A DNA stretch of 64,000 bases. Source: Pontibacter chinhatensis. Lineage in GTDB: Bacteria > Bacteroidota > Bacteroidia > Cytophagales > Hymenobacteraceae. Positions 1 through 9,423 of this stretch are shown here, piece after piece; position 1 is the stretch's first letter, and the number at the start of each line of letters is the position of its first letter. Both the position numbers and the translations under genes were made by a program. The stretch spans positions 62,001 through 126,000 of the forward strand of contig NZ_FOOT01000003.1 of assembly GCF_900113285.1 (NCBI RefSeq), in the 5' to 3' direction. Under the pieces are notes generated by a model. The model did not search any database, was not told the origin of the DNA, and saw only the letters and a list, made by a program, of their open reading frames with translations.

Positions 1-1046
1 CCAATATCTCTGATTGTCAAATTCTTAAAGTCCTTCATATTTATCAATATTGGCTCTTCTCCAGCGTAATTGATGTTATTCCCTATCCAATCCGGATCTT
101 TTAAAGGCTCAAATGTGGTCGTGCCAGTACGGTAAGTATTTCTGATTTCTCCTTCACGAAAATCGAGGCCTACTGCTACATATTCTGCTGGCAACAGCTT
201 TTTTAAATGATGGCCTATTGGCTTATACCAACCGCTTTTGGACTTGGCGACATGCCCATTATGCGCCCAAAGAAACACCGGCTTATCTTCATGCTTTAAA
301 TGCTCCAGTACAAGCTCAGCCATATTAGCGTCCCTTATGTTAGTGAAATTAAAAGGATTAGCTTTCTCAAAGGCAAGGGCCTGCTCTATAACTCTCTGGT
401 GTAGATGCATAGTAGGATGAGTGCTACCGTGTTTATTAACCAAGGCTCTCAATGCCAGCACTGTCTTCTCAATTTTCTCCTGCTCTTCTTTTGGAAGCCT
501 TTTTATGTTATAGTTACGAGATGCGCCTAATTCTTTAAGAAGTGCCAGGCCATTTAAAGGAATTGCCTTCTCGAAGTTAGGGTCTTTATCACGCAGGAAC
601 GTTTCAACGACACCTGTTGCCACCTTAGCCGATTGGGCATCTATCCCCTTGATGGAGAGCTTTTCTGCGGCAGGTCTATCGTGGTTGTAATCGCGCATCC
701 ATTGAATCAAGTCAGCCATTTCGCTTCCTGCATAAATGCCATACAGGCCCTTGTCGATTACCGAGTCGGGCTCTGAGCTGTTGGCGCCCCAGATATACTC
801 ATTAATGACAGTTGCGGCAGAATAATTGGTTTCTACCAGGAGAGTCTTCGTCATCCCCCTATGCACAAACTCTTTGAACAGTTCTGCTCTATACTTGACA
901 AACGCTGGCACCCGATGGGCTGACTCTCCAACAGCAATTACTTTGGCGTTTTGTAATTCAGGAAGTGCTGCAAGCGGTTTCTGTGCTCTTAGATCATGAA
1001 ACACAAAAAGAATAAACAGTAAAATGGGCAAAGCTGCTCTTCTCAT
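1..1046 (-). CDS. Erythromycin esterase family protein, 3' end cut by window
   Basis: The frame stays open from the ATG at 1046 to the window edge, giving 348 codons without a stop. An N-terminal hydrophobic segment followed by LRAQ looks like a signal peptide, so export is likely. The motif VGESAH near residue 40 and the later LWAHNGHVAKS match the conserved Glu/His motifs of the erythromycin esterase (Ere/PF05139) superfamily, whose members hydrolyse macrolide lactones or have unrelated esterase roles. Most chromosomal members have no proven macrolide activity, so resistance should not be assumed. The C-terminus lies outside the window. Confidence 0.8.
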   Translation of the reverse strand, partial: MRRAALPILLFILFVFHDLRAQKPLAALPELQNAKVIAVGESAHRVPAFVKYRAELFKEFVHRGMTKTLLVETNYSAATVINEYIWGANSSEPDSVIDKGLYGIYAGSEMADLIQWMRDYNHDRPAAEKLSIKGIDAQSAKVATGVVETFLRDKDPNFEKAIPLNGLALLKELGASRNYNIKRLPKEEQEKIEKTVLALRALVNKHGSTHPTMHLHQRVIEQALAFEKANPFNFTNIRDANMAELVLEHLKHEDKPVFLWAHNGHVAKSKSGWYKPIGHHLKKLLPAEYVAVGLDFREGEIRNTYRTGTTTFEPLKDPDWIGNNINYAGEEPILINMKDFKNLTIRDI

Positions 1047-1136
1047 CCGATGTTTAATTTAAGAGTTCGTTTCAAAAGCTACATGAACCGCTAACAGACT
1101 TGGTTTTGCTATGGCACAGCTAACGTGATGGTGAGG

Positions 1137-1745
1137 TTATAGCCTGCTGCTCTTAGAAATGACATAGGCAAACTGAAGGCCTACCGCTGGATAAAGCTGG
1201 CTGTTTCCAAAGTCAAAGTCGGTGGCATACCCCAGCCCCAAGTGAAGGTTGGAAATGAATCGCTGCCCGAGGGGCCGCTGCATGCCCCAATGCACTTCGT
1301 TCAGGAGAGTTTTATTTAAAGGTTCTTCTACCCAGTTCCAATCACTTCTCCCAAACACCCTGCTTGTGGTATACTTGGTTTGAAAGGCCACATAATTGCC
1401 TGCATTGTGCAGCGTGGATTTTGACTTCTCAATTCGCTTATCCCGGTTATAGGTATACTTAAACTCAGACCTTAAATAAGCAACCGGCTCATTGAGGATG
1501 AATGTGCTGTTAAACCCGTTGGCATAGCTGTTCTTCTCGATGGCATACCCACCGCCCAGCCCTGCGCTTAGGTTAACGGACCATTTGCTACTGAAAGGAA
1601 CTTCGTAGCCTACGCCGATTCCGTGTAGGCCGGCTTCGAGTTTTGTCAGACTCACCAGTTCTGTTGTTTGAGCTGCTTCGTCTGACTGCCCAAACGCATT
1701 AAAGCTAAGCATGGCTAAGGCTGCAAGTATAAAGTTTGTTTTCAT
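1137..1745 (-). CDS. Putative outer-membrane beta-barrel protein (202 aa)
   Basis: The protein begins with a clear signal peptide (MKTNFILAALAMLSFNAFGQ). The rest is rich in alternating aromatic and polar residues and glycines (GIGVGYEVPF, LGLGYATDFDFG), which suits a small outer-membrane barrel. I recognise no named family. It lies 90 bp upstream of the erythromycin esterase gene on the same strand and could be cotranscribed with it. The function is unknown. Confidence 0.6.
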   Translation of the reverse strand: MKTNFILAALAMLSFNAFGQSDEAAQTTELVSLTKLEAGLHGIGVGYEVPFSSKWSVNLSAGLGGGYAIEKNSYANGFNSTFILNEPVAYLRSEFKYTYNRDKRIEKSKSTLHNAGNYVAFQTKYTTSRVFGRSDWNWVEEPLNKTLLNEVHWGMQRPLGQRFISNLHLGLGYATDFDFGNSQLYPAVGLQFAYVISKSSRL

Positions 1746-1837
1746 TGTGTGTTGTGTGATCAGTTACGACTGTTAGTACAAAGGACGAGTAAGGCCAGAG
1801 TATGTATGGCTTGCATGCATTGCTGGCAAGTGGAATG

Positions 1838-2254
1838 CTACTGCACCTCTATTTTCTTCTCAAGAAAGAATGCTCTAAGCTCATTGGAGACTGGCTCTAC
1901 TTTACTGATGCGTCTTTTTGCGCCGCCTTTTAACTTTAAATCGAGGAAAGTCTTCCCATTTCTTTCTTTGAAAATGGCTTTTCCAATTTCCTGTAGCTCA
2001 ATTTCACCTTTAGTCGTTCTAAACAAGCTATAAATAAGAACCGCTAGGTGTAAAAGTCCGATAATGCTTCCTGACCACAGCAAAAATTCGTCACCTGTTT
2101 TCATATACCTCAATACTGATAAGACACCAAAGAGGGTCCACATGGATGAGGAGGCAACTCTTCTAAACTTTTCCTTTTTTGCTTTATCCCGGATAGTAAT
2201 CTTCTCTTCACCTAATACTATCTCTCCTTTATCTAAGGGCAAGGTTCTCTCCAT
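1838..2254 (-). CDS. Hypothetical two-helix membrane protein (138 aa)
   Basis: I chose the start at 2254 (MERTLPL) because an AGGAGG ribosome-binding site lies about eight bases upstream, which is unusual in this phylum. The frame extends eight codons further to an ATG at 2278. The protein has a charged N-terminal section, two predicted membrane helices around residues 40-80 (SMWTLFGVLSVL and LWSGSIIGLLHLAVLIYSLF), then a charged soluble tail (KGGAKRRISKVEP). The layout recalls PH-like membrane-anchored proteins, but no family is recognised. Confidence 0.6.
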   Translation of the reverse strand: MERTLPLDKGEIVLGEEKITIRDKAKKEKFRRVASSSMWTLFGVLSVLRYMKTGDEFLLWSGSIIGLLHLAVLIYSLFRTTKGEIELQEIGKAIFKERNGKTFLDLKLKGGAKRRISKVEPVSNELRAFFLEKKIEVQ

Positions 2255-2426
2255 TTTTATACCTCCTGTGTATGCCAATTACCTGCTAGCAGAAACTCGA
2301 CTCCTGCTATTCGCCAAATCCAGCGTCTAAGCGGGATCAAGCTACCGAATATACTATATAGCAACGATAATATAAAGAATGAAAGAAGCTATTCTCCGAT
2401 AGCTTTAGTAGAATAGACAAGCAGCT

Positions 2427-2461
2427 GTGGCCATACTTGCACACACCGCAAGTATGGCCAC
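2427..2461. terminator. Perfect 14-bp hairpin downstream of the DUF421 gene
   Basis: GTGGCCATACTTGC at 2427-2440 pairs exactly with its complement at 2448-2461 around a 7-base loop. It lies 43 bp past the stop of the minus-strand DUF421 gene. No T-tract follows on either strand, so termination is uncertain. The stem contains a one-base variant (CATACTT) of the heptamer that is over-represented throughout the window. Confidence 0.45.
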
Positions 2462-2503
2462 TAAGTGTAAATCATACTTCTGGCATTTACCTTTTCACCA
2501 TGC

Positions 2504-3028
2504 TTACCTCAAAGGCCGTTTGACATTCTGCAGCACCGAGCTCTCCGTACTTTCCAGCTCCTTAATCACGCTGATGCTTCCTTCTGTCTCCAGGATAACA
2601 GCGCCCACTTCCTCTACAGAGCCGATCCCCTGGCTGCGCATGGCTGCCAGAATCTCCTCCTGGGTAACCCGCTGCGCCCGCATAGCCTCCCGCAGAAACT
2701 TTCCCTGATAAAGTAGCAGCACCGGTGTCGCCTTTACCAGGTTGCTCAGCTTTTTAGACCGCACCGATGCCCAGGTAATGGCATACTGCAGGAAGATGAG
2801 CACGGCAAAAGCCATTGCGCCATCCATCAGCGAAACATCTTTTGACAGCAGCACCGTAGCAAGGGTAGAACCCAATGCAACGGTAACTATAAAATCAAAG
2901 GAGTTCATCTTAGACAATGTTCTCTTACCTGACAGGCGCAGTTGAATGATAAGCACCACGTAGGCTAACACACCGATAACGAGCGTCCGCAACACACTTT
3001 CCCAACTGTCGAGTAATAGTTTATCCAT
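2504..3028 (-). CDS. DUF421 (YetF-like) membrane protein
   Basis: The 174-residue protein has three hydrophobic N-terminal segments. They are followed by the motif pattern typical of DUF421/YetF proteins: RLSGKRTLSKMNSFDFIVTVALGS around residues 32-55, then VLLLYQGKFLREAMRAQRVT and the terminal EEI-AAMRSQGIGSVEEVGAVILE. Members are inner-membrane proteins with a cytoplasmic alpha/beta domain, and their molecular role is poorly defined. The gene stands 61 bp downstream of the DUF2254 membrane protein on the same strand, so the two may be cotranscribed. Confidence 0.85.
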   Translation of the reverse strand: MDKLLLDSWESVLRTLVIGVLAYVVLIIQLRLSGKRTLSKMNSFDFIVTVALGSTLATVLLSKDVSLMDGAMAFAVLIFLQYAITWASVRSKKLSNLVKATPVLLLYQGKFLREAMRAQRVTQEEILAAMRSQGIGSVEEVGAVILETEGSISVIKELESTESSVLQNVKRPLR

Positions 3029-3089
3029 AACAAGGTTTTCTTAGGTTTCATATTTACCAGCCTCCTTCACCATCCCTATAAACCGGCAT

Positions 3090-4343
3090 TTAAAGGTCTT
3101 CGTCCTCACTTTCGGCAATGGCTTTTTCCACCTTCCGGAGCATGTGGTTGATAACAGCTGCGTCTGCCTCGGAAGCGCTCTGGCCTTGCAACTGCCTTAG
3201 CGCTTTTTGCATCTCCCACCTCAGCGTGCGGTCTTCTTTTCCGTAGTCCCATACAGGCAGCACCGTCCGCTTAAATATTTCTTCAAACGAAAGCTCGCAG
3301 ATGATCACCCGGGGAATACCCTCGCTATCGCGGAAGGCAAGCACGGGGTAATGATTGAGTCGAAACGCCAGCAGATCAGCCAGGGCGTGCAGGCTGAGCA
3401 CGGCCGTGCCGGAGTCGTTTATGCCGGGGCTGAGGGCTTTTAAGGCTACTTCCATTAGCTGTTTAAAGCCGTAGAAGGCATTCTTATCAAGCGGCTCGCC
3501 GTTATGAAACTCCATTAACGTATACAATTGCTCCTGCTGCTCTTGGCTGATTTTGTGTGCGGCATTGATCTCAGCGAAGGCAACGCCTTTCATGACAAAC
3601 GACCCCATGTGGTAGCAGAAGCGCAATTCCCAGTTCTGCTCCCGGCACAGCTGCACCAACCCCTTTCTGTTGAAGCCCTGAAAGTAACCCGACTCGGGCG
3701 CACGTAAAGTATGGGAGCTGTTAAAATGGGCAGGAGCCGCTGGCGCACTGTCTTCGTTTTCCCGGCACTGCTGCTTGAGCCCAGCCATTGTTTTCACGTA
3801 AATGCGCCTGATAATGGTCTCATACTTCACCGACTGCGTGATGTAATGCAGGAAGTAGATAAAGAGGAAAATATCGAGGATGGTGAGCAGGATGAGCAGG
3901 TATACACTGAGGGCGGGCACGTGTATACCTGTGTCGGTATCGCGGATAGTGCTCAGCAGGAACAAGGCATACACAATGGTGCCGATGTAAAAGCCAAGCA
4001 CCCATTGCTGAAACCGGTTCTCGATCATGCTGTCAAGCACCCGGTTGCTCATGTTAGAGGCCGCCTGGTTCAACAGGATCATCACCATCGAAAAGCTGAA
4101 AACAGTAAGGGAAAGAATACCAGCGGCGATGGTCGCAGCGATGGACCGGGCAGTACTGGCATCCCGGAGGCTCACAAAGTCGAGGCGGCTCTTGATGGCC
4201 TTGCCCAGAGGCGAGAAGTCGATGTAGAGCAGCACGTACGACAAAATCAGGAAACAGCAGGCAATGATAGCAGGGTAAAAGGCAATGCTGTTTACCAGGC
4301 TACCGTAAAACTGTCGTATCCACTTCGTAAAGCGTGCCTTCAT
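3090..4343 (-). CDS. DUF2254 membrane protein
   Basis: This is a 417-residue protein with four predicted membrane helices, at roughly residues 23-43, 68-93, 112-131 and 147-168, and a long cytoplasmic C-terminal region. The conserved ARSIAATIAAGILSLTVFSFS stretch and the ALSPGINDSGTA motif near residue 310 are hallmarks of DUF2254. The family's role is unknown. It heads the minus-strand DUF2254-DUF421 pair and is divergent from the phospholipase C-like gene. Confidence 0.85.
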   Translation of the reverse strand: MKARFTKWIRQFYGSLVNSIAFYPAIIACCFLILSYVLLYIDFSPLGKAIKSRLDFVSLRDASTARSIAATIAAGILSLTVFSFSMVMILLNQAASNMSNRVLDSMIENRFQQWVLGFYIGTIVYALFLLSTIRDTDTGIHVPALSVYLLILLTILDIFLFIYFLHYITQSVKYETIIRRIYVKTMAGLKQQCRENEDSAPAAPAHFNSSHTLRAPESGYFQGFNRKGLVQLCREQNWELRFCYHMGSFVMKGVAFAEINAAHKISQEQQEQLYTLMEFHNGEPLDKNAFYGFKQLMEVALKALSPGINDSGTAVLSLHALADLLAFRLNHYPVLAFRDSEGIPRVIICELSFEEIFKRTVLPVWDYGKEDRTLRWEMQKALRQLQGQSASEADAAVINHMLRKVEKAIAESEDEDL

Positions 4344-4517
4344 AAGGTGTAGCTCCTTTTCCTTTCCGCCATCCGCATACTTTTAGCTTATAGTTTCCTA
4401 CGGCAAAACAGCTTAATAGCTACGAAGGCACCTGAAGCGCTTCCTGGCGCCGCGGTAAATTCCCTGCAAACATAACCCCTGTTTTACCAACCCAGTAGGC
4501 TTACCGTATGAGACTTT

Positions 4518-5486
4518 ATGGTTATGAAAGGTAAACTTATACTTCTGGCATTCACCCTGTTGCTGCCACTCAACGGCTATACCTGGGGCTTTTTTGCGCA
4601 CCAGCGCATCAACCGCCTGGCCGTGTTCTCGCTGCCGCCCGAGATGGTCCGGTTCTACAAAAAGCACATCCGCTATATCACCGAAAATGCCGTGAACCCC
4701 GACAAGCGCCGCTATGCCGTAGAGGGCGAGGCTCCGCGCCACTACATCGACCTGGACGTGTACGGCGACAGCGCTTTGCACAAGATGCCGCGCTTCTGGC
4801 CGGAGGCGGTGGAAAAGTATACCGAAGACACGCTCATGGCCTATGGCATTGTGCCCTGGCACATCAACCGCATGAAGTACCAGCTTACCCAAGCCTTTAA
4901 GGAGCGCGACGTGGACCGCATCCTGCGCCTGAGCACCGAGATTGGCCACTACATCGCCGATGCCTGCGTGCCGCTGCACACTACCCAAAACTATAACGGC
5001 CAGCTCACCGGTCAGCACGGCATCCACGCCTTCTGGGAAACGCGCCTGCCCGAGCTCTTCTCCGACAACTATGACTTCTTTGTAGGCCAGGCCACCTACA
5101 TCGAGCAGCCGCAGCTAAGGGCGTGGGAGCTGGTCGCCTCGGCCCACACCGCCCTCGACTCGGTTTTATACTTTGAGCGCGAGCTGACGCAGGAGTTTGA
5201 CGAGGAGAAGAAGTATAGCTTTGAGGTACGCAACAACCTCACCACGCGCGTATACTCCCGCGCTTTTTCCGAGGCCTACAGCAAGCGCCTGAACGGGCAG
5301 GTGGAGCGGCAGATGCGCCTGGCCATCCACACCATCGCCAGCTACTGGTACACGGCCTGGGTAGATGCCGGCCAACCCGACCTGCGCCGACTGGCCGACC
5401 TCTCCGCCAAGGAGCTGCAGCGCCTGGAGATGGAGAAAAAGGAGTATGAGCAGGGCGCTCATCCCGCGCGAGAGGAAGACTCTTAA
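4518..5486 (+). CDS. Secreted zinc-dependent phospholipase C / S1-P1 nuclease-like protein
   Basis: The protein starts with a signal peptide. The second Met, at 4524, is an equally good start. Cleavage after GYT would leave Trp as the first mature residue (WGFFAHQRIN). In the zinc phospholipase C/P1 nuclease fold the N-terminal Trp and a nearby His bind zinc. Further zinc-ligand-type motifs follow: HYIDLD, IGHYIADACVPLHTT and GIHAFWETRLPELF. The likely role is a periplasmic or secreted phosphodiesterase acting on lipid or nucleic acid, and the substrate cannot be told from sequence. Its stop overlaps the stop of the convergent potassium channel gene by four bases. Confidence 0.75.
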   Translation: MVMKGKLILLAFTLLLPLNGYTWGFFAHQRINRLAVFSLPPEMVRFYKKHIRYITENAVNPDKRRYAVEGEAPRHYIDLDVYGDSALHKMPRFWPEAVEKYTEDTLMAYGIVPWHINRMKYQLTQAFKERDVDRILRLSTEIGHYIADACVPLHTTQNYNGQLTGQHGIHAFWETRLPELFSDNYDFFVGQATYIEQPQLRAWELVASAHTALDSVLYFERELTQEFDEEKKYSFEVRNNLTTRVYSRAFSEAYSKRLNGQVERQMRLAIHTIASYWYTAWVDAGQPDLRRLADLSAKELQRLEMEKKEYEQGAHPAREEDS

Positions 5487-6391
5487 AAAACGGGCTCTGT
5501 TTCGTGCAGCCTGTGCAGGTTCAGGATAATTCTCCCTTCGGCATCCGTATCGTAGGCTCTCTTGAAACGGAAGTTCCACAAGATTTCATCAGGCGTATAG
5601 GAAAAGCGGGAATGAATGTTCTGCCCGAATGCCTCGTCGTAGCCTTTCACCGATATCAGCACCTCGGCCCGCTGTGCCTGCAGCTGCTCCGGGCTAACAT
5701 TATACAAGGGGCTTTCTTCGTCGATGTGGTGCACAACGGTCCACTCCAGCGGAAAGAAGTGCAACGTGGCCTGCTCCAGCTTCAGGTTGTAGTAGTAGCG
5801 GTTGTAATTGGGGCCCTCCAGCATCAGCAGCACCCGCGCCTCCATCTCCATGAGCACATTGCTGCGCTTGTTGGCCAGCCGGAACTGCAGCGTCCGGCCG
5901 CCTCCGGCACCGGGAGCGATAACGGCGTTGTTGCTGTAGAGGATGCGCACGTTAGGCCTGGAGAAGCGGCCAAAAACCACCCCGGCAATAAGCGCAAAGC
6001 CCACCCAACCCAGCAGCGACTCCAGCGTCACGACCAGGTTGGTGGCCATGCCATAGGGGGCCAGTACGCCGTAGCCTACCGTGGTGAAGGTCTGCACGCT
6101 AAAGAAGAACGCATTCAGAAAGGGCGGGATGGTGGCATCCGTGCCGCGCAGGTTTTCGAGGCCACACCACAGGTACAGCAGGGCGAAGGCCGTGTTTACC
6201 AACAGGTACACGCTAAGTATCAGCAGCAGCAGCTTTCCCGTCGAGAGGCGGCTCAGGTACTGGTAGGTATCATAGAAGCGTGGCCGCCTCCCGCGCTTTA
6301 CGATGTTAAAGGAGCCATCTTTGTTGATGAGTCGTTTTGTGGCGCTGGCATACTTTTTACCCAGGCCCAGGTCAATGATGCGCCCAAACAT
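5483..6391 (-). CDS. Inward-rectifier (Kir/KirBac-type) potassium channel
   Basis: The 302-residue protein has the Kir layout. A cytoplasmic N-terminal slide helix is followed by an outer helix (LLLLILSVYLLVNTAFALLYLW), a pore helix with the selectivity filter TVGYG at residues 104-108, and an inner helix (ESLLGWVGFALIAGVVFGRFSRP). A beta-rich cytoplasmic domain runs from about residue 150 to 290. It should form a tetrameric K+ channel in the inner membrane. The filter and the SRP after the inner helix are intact. The gene is convergent with the phospholipase-like gene and shares its last bases with it. Confidence 0.9.
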   Translation of the reverse strand: MFGRIIDLGLGKKYASATKRLINKDGSFNIVKRGRRPRFYDTYQYLSRLSTGKLLLLILSVYLLVNTAFALLYLWCGLENLRGTDATIPPFLNAFFFSVQTFTTVGYGVLAPYGMATNLVVTLESLLGWVGFALIAGVVFGRFSRPNVRILYSNNAVIAPGAGGGRTLQFRLANKRSNVLMEMEARVLLMLEGPNYNRYYYNLKLEQATLHFFPLEWTVVHHIDEESPLYNVSPEQLQAQRAEVLISVKGYDEAFGQNIHSRFSYTPDEILWNFRFKRAYDTDAEGRIILNLHRLHETEPVF

Positions 6392-6518
6392 AGTGTATGA
6401 AGTTAAGCTCTGCTAAAAGATACGCAAACAGCGGCCCCAGCGTAAGCGTTGCGCCGCCAAAGCTTCACGGGGCGTTCAAATATTACCTATATTGCTGCCT
6501 GAACCTACGACCATATCG

Positions 6519-8087
6519 ATGGACAGAATCTATACTTTCCGCATCAGCCTGATACTGCTATGCCTGGCCCTGCTGACCCTGCCACAGACGCAGGCGCAGC
6601 AGAACACCGCCGCCACCCTCCAGAAACTCGACGCCTATTACCAGAAGGCCCTGAAAGACTGGGACGTGCCGGGCATGGCCATCGCCATCGTTAGAAATGA
6701 CTCCGTGATTTTTGCCAAAGGCTACGGTGTGCTCGATAATAAGAAGGGCGGCCAGGTAGACGCTAACACCGTTTTCGGCATCGCCTCTAACTCCAAAGCC
6801 TACACCGCCGCCGCATTGGCCACCCTGGTAGACCAGGGCAAGCTGGAGTGGGACGACAAAGTGAAGCAGTACGTGCCCTACCTGCAGCTCTACGACCCGT
6901 TCGTGACAGAGAACCTGACCATCGAGGACCTGCTGAGCCACCGCTCCGGCTTCCAGACCTTCAGCGGCGACTTGCTCTGGTACAACACCACCTACAGCCG
7001 CCCCCAGATAGTGGAGCGCATGCGCTACCTGAAACCTACGTACAGCTTCCGCGACGGCTACGGCTACTCCAACCTGATGTTTATCGTGGCTGGTGAGGTA
7101 ATTGAGAAAGTGAGCGGCAAAACCTGGGAAAACTACATTAAAGAGACTTTCTTCCAGCCGCTGGGCATGAGCCGTTCCTATACTTCTGTAAATGAGCTGA
7201 AAGGCGTACAGAACGTGGCCTCGCCGCACGGCAACGATGAAAACCGCAAGCCCGTGGTTACCACTCTCAACGCCTGGGACAACTGGAACCCGGCTGCCGG
7301 CATTTTTACCAGCGTCAACCAGCAGGCCCAGTGGATGCGCCTGCAGCTGAACCGCGGCAAGTATAACAACAAGGAGATCTTCAGCGAGGAGGCCAGCCGC
7401 AACATGTGGACGATGCACAACCCCTTCCCGGTAAGTAAACAATCCGAGGAGCTGGTGCCTTCCACGCACTTTGTGGGTGCCGGCCTGGGCTGGTTTGTGA
7501 GCGACTACCAGGGCCGCAAGCAAGTGTACCACGGCGGCGGGCACGAGGGCATGAACAGCCGCACGGTGCTGGTGCCGGAGGAGAACCTGGGCATGGTCAT
7601 CCTGACCAACAGCATGAGCAGCATCATGACCCCGCTCGGTAACTATACGTTGGATCAGCTACTGGGCGTGGAGAATGGCCGCGACTGGAGCCAGTTTTAC
7701 CTAGACAGAGCCGCCGAGGCCCGCAAAGCCGAGGCTGCCGCTGCCGCCAAGGCGCCAAAAGAGAAGAAAGCCAAAAAGAGCAAGCCCGCCCGTGACCTGC
7801 AGGACTACGCTGGCACCTACCACAGCAAGCTCTACGGCAACGCCACCATCAGCCTGAAAGAAGGCAAACTGCACCTGCAGCTGGAGCCGGCACCAGTGCT
7901 AAGCGGCACCCTCCACTTCTGGCAGCACGATATCTTTAACCTCGATTGGAAAAACGATTATGCCCTGCTCACGCCAACCAACGTGCGCTTTATCACCGGT
8001 GAGGACGGGAGTATAACCCAGCTGCGCCTGGATGCCGACAACCCGGACTTCCACTTCAGTGAGCTGGAATTTGAGAAGGTGAAGTAA
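6519..8087 (+). CDS. Secreted serine hydrolase, class C beta-lactamase/esterase family with C-terminal DUF3471-like domain
   Basis: I place the start at 6519, where an ATG precedes a good signal peptide ending in TQAQQ; the frame extends 27 bp further to a TTG. The catalytic motifs of the beta-lactamase/DD-peptidase fold are present: SNSK (Ser90-Lys93), YSN (183-185) and HGG (338-340, in place of KTG). After about residue 420 a lysine/alanine-rich linker leads to a beta-rich C-terminal domain like DUF3471. Such proteins act in the periplasm on peptides, peptidoglycan fragments or esters. Antibiotic resistance is possible but not shown by the sequence. Confidence 0.85.
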   Translation: MDRIYTFRISLILLCLALLTLPQTQAQQNTAATLQKLDAYYQKALKDWDVPGMAIAIVRNDSVIFAKGYGVLDNKKGGQVDANTVFGIASNSKAYTAAALATLVDQGKLEWDDKVKQYVPYLQLYDPFVTENLTIEDLLSHRSGFQTFSGDLLWYNTTYSRPQIVERMRYLKPTYSFRDGYGYSNLMFIVAGEVIEKVSGKTWENYIKETFFQPLGMSRSYTSVNELKGVQNVASPHGNDENRKPVVTTLNAWDNWNPAAGIFTSVNQQAQWMRLQLNRGKYNNKEIFSEEASRNMWTMHNPFPVSKQSEELVPSTHFVGAGLGWFVSDYQGRKQVYHGGGHEGMNSRTVLVPEENLGMVILTNSMSSIMTPLGNYTLDQLLGVENGRDWSQFYLDRAAEARKAEAAAAAKAPKEKKAKKSKPARDLQDYAGTYHSKLYGNATISLKEGKLHLQLEPAPVLSGTLHFWQHDIFNLDWKNDYALLTPTNVRFITGEDGSITQLRLDADNPDFHFSELEFEKVK

Positions 8088-8106
8088 CAGCAGGCGCTGT
8101 AAAGTA

Positions 8107-8136
8107 TAAAAGGCCATACTTTCGTATGGCCTTTTT
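8107..8136. terminator. Bidirectional terminator
   Basis: AAAAGGCCATAC and GTATGGCCTTTTT form a strong hairpin with a four-base loop, an A-tract on the left and a T-tract on the right. It can end both the serine hydrolase transcript (plus) and the small membrane protein transcript (minus). An AAGTATA heptamer immediately precedes the stem. Confidence 0.8.
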
Positions 8137-8154
8137 CTTTTAGTGGTACGGTTG

Positions 8155-8253
8155 TTAGTAGCTTACCAACACTGCTATGGTGCCAGCCACCGCAAAGTAA
8201 GCGGCGATAATCAGGTATGCTAGGGTTTCCTGGTCTTTGTAAACATTTTTCAT
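8155..8253 (-). CDS. Small single-helix membrane protein (32 aa)
   Basis: The reading frame encodes MKNV, a short charged stretch (YKDQE), then one hydrophobic helix running to the end (LAYLIIAAYFAVAGTIAVLV). It ends just before the terminator at 8107-8136, so it would be a monocistronic unit. An in-frame GTG eight codons upstream is an alternative start. A second 32-residue protein at 10576-10674 has the same length, the same MK-x-V start and a similar AxYFxVxG core, which supports both being real genes. The function is unknown. Confidence 0.55.
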   Translation of the reverse strand: MKNVYKDQETLAYLIIAAYFAVAGTIAVLVSY

Positions 8254-8447
8254 GGCAATCAGCGTAAAAATTTTCACATATAAAGTTCCGTTATGATTTT
8301 GTCTTTATTGTGTATACGCCGCTTTGCTTACAAATGTTAGGGTATAAATTATTGACTTTCTAAGGGTTAAATCCCTATTGCTGTACTTTTAAAGGATATT
8401 TTCTGCTGCAGAAGTAGCTGCTGCTATGGTACTGCTTTTTTGTGGAC

Positions 8448-9419
8448 CTACAACCGTAACAGCAGCTGTTGCCGCGCCTGCTTCAGCAGCCGGAGGGGCA
8501 GCGGCAGGTGGTTGTACTTCAAGGTATAAAATGGCGCCGGCACCGGCCCAAAGCTTTCGTAAAAGCCAGCTATACTTTCTATCATCGGGCTCTCGAAGTC
8601 CAGGGTTTGCGGGGTGTTGGCGTTGCGTTGGATGAGGTCGTCGAGAAGCAGGGTGCGGCCATTGCTTTTCCGCCCGCTGCTGTCGGCTGCGTTAAAGATG
8701 TAGACGATGTAGCCGCCATAGTATAAAAACAGCGCGCCCGCCGTGATGCTTCCGTCTTCCGTTAACGTATAAAGCAACTCGGCTATCCCCTTTTCCACAC
8801 AGGCTGTGTATAACTGGCGCAGCGTGTCGTAGGCCGCCTCATCCACCCCACCGTATACTTTGTGCGCGATGTTCTGCCGGAACAGGCCGATGAGCGGCTC
8901 GATGTCCTTGCTTGGGGTGAGGCGCAGCTTTTCGCGGCGAGCTTTGTTAAGATTATACTTGCGGTCGCGGTTGTAGCCTTTCCAGAGCTGCTCGTAAGGC
9001 TTGTTCAAATCCAGGTACAAGGTATAAACCGGCTGCAGTTCTTCCTGCTTTATACTTTGCAGGGGAGCGGAATTGCCGGTGCAGAACGCGTAGCCCGAGG
9101 TATACTTGAAGTGCTGCTGCACCAGCGCCAGAAATGCCTTTGCTTGCTCCGGCCTCAGCTCCTGTCGCGCGTAAATGCCCAACTGTTGGCAGAAGAGCGG
9201 CTGCTGCAAGTATAAAATGCCATACTTGCGGCGCACCGGCAGCGGCATCACACAAGTATAAACTACCCCCTCCTGCTCCACCACCGCCTGCCATCCCGGC
9301 GACACCACATCCAGGTACCACGTGAGCGCATACACCTGCCGCTGGTCAGAGGCTTCCACACAGGCGTCCCAGGCGGCTTTGTCGATCTCGTTATGCTGGA
9401 GTAGCTGGGCCACAGGCAT
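8448..9419 (-). CDS. FemAB/GNAT-like acyltransferase family protein, downstream tandem copy
   Basis: The start at 9419 (MPVAQLL) lies five bases past the stop of the upstream paralogue, so the two genes form an operon. The frame could start 33 bp further upstream, inside the neighbour. The protein (323 aa) has the layout of the FemAB/BioF2-like GNAT superfamily: an N-terminal half with WDACVEAS and WYLDVVSPGWQA, a central basic motif (GYNRDRKYNLNKARRE), and a C-terminal DFESPMIESIAGFYESFG. These enzymes often transfer aminoacyl or acyl groups to cell-wall or surface substrates. The substrate is unknown. Confidence 0.7.
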   Translation of the reverse strand: MPVAQLLQHNEIDKAAWDACVEASDQRQVYALTWYLDVVSPGWQAVVEQEGVVYTCVMPLPVRRKYGILYLQQPLFCQQLGIYARQELRPEQAKAFLALVQQHFKYTSGYAFCTGNSAPLQSIKQEELQPVYTLYLDLNKPYEQLWKGYNRDRKYNLNKARREKLRLTPSKDIEPLIGLFRQNIAHKVYGGVDEAAYDTLRQLYTACVEKGIAELLYTLTEDGSITAGALFLYYGGYIVYIFNAADSSGRKSNGRTLLLDDLIQRNANTPQTLDFESPMIESIAGFYESFGPVPAPFYTLKYNHLPLPLRLLKQARQQLLLRL

Positions 9420-9423
9420 TGGT

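Noticed and set aside
2460..4556. Similarity between 2466-2500 and 4528-4556 (ATACTTCTGGCATT)
   Set aside because: Only about 14 bases match and one copy contains the common heptamer; there is no extended homology.
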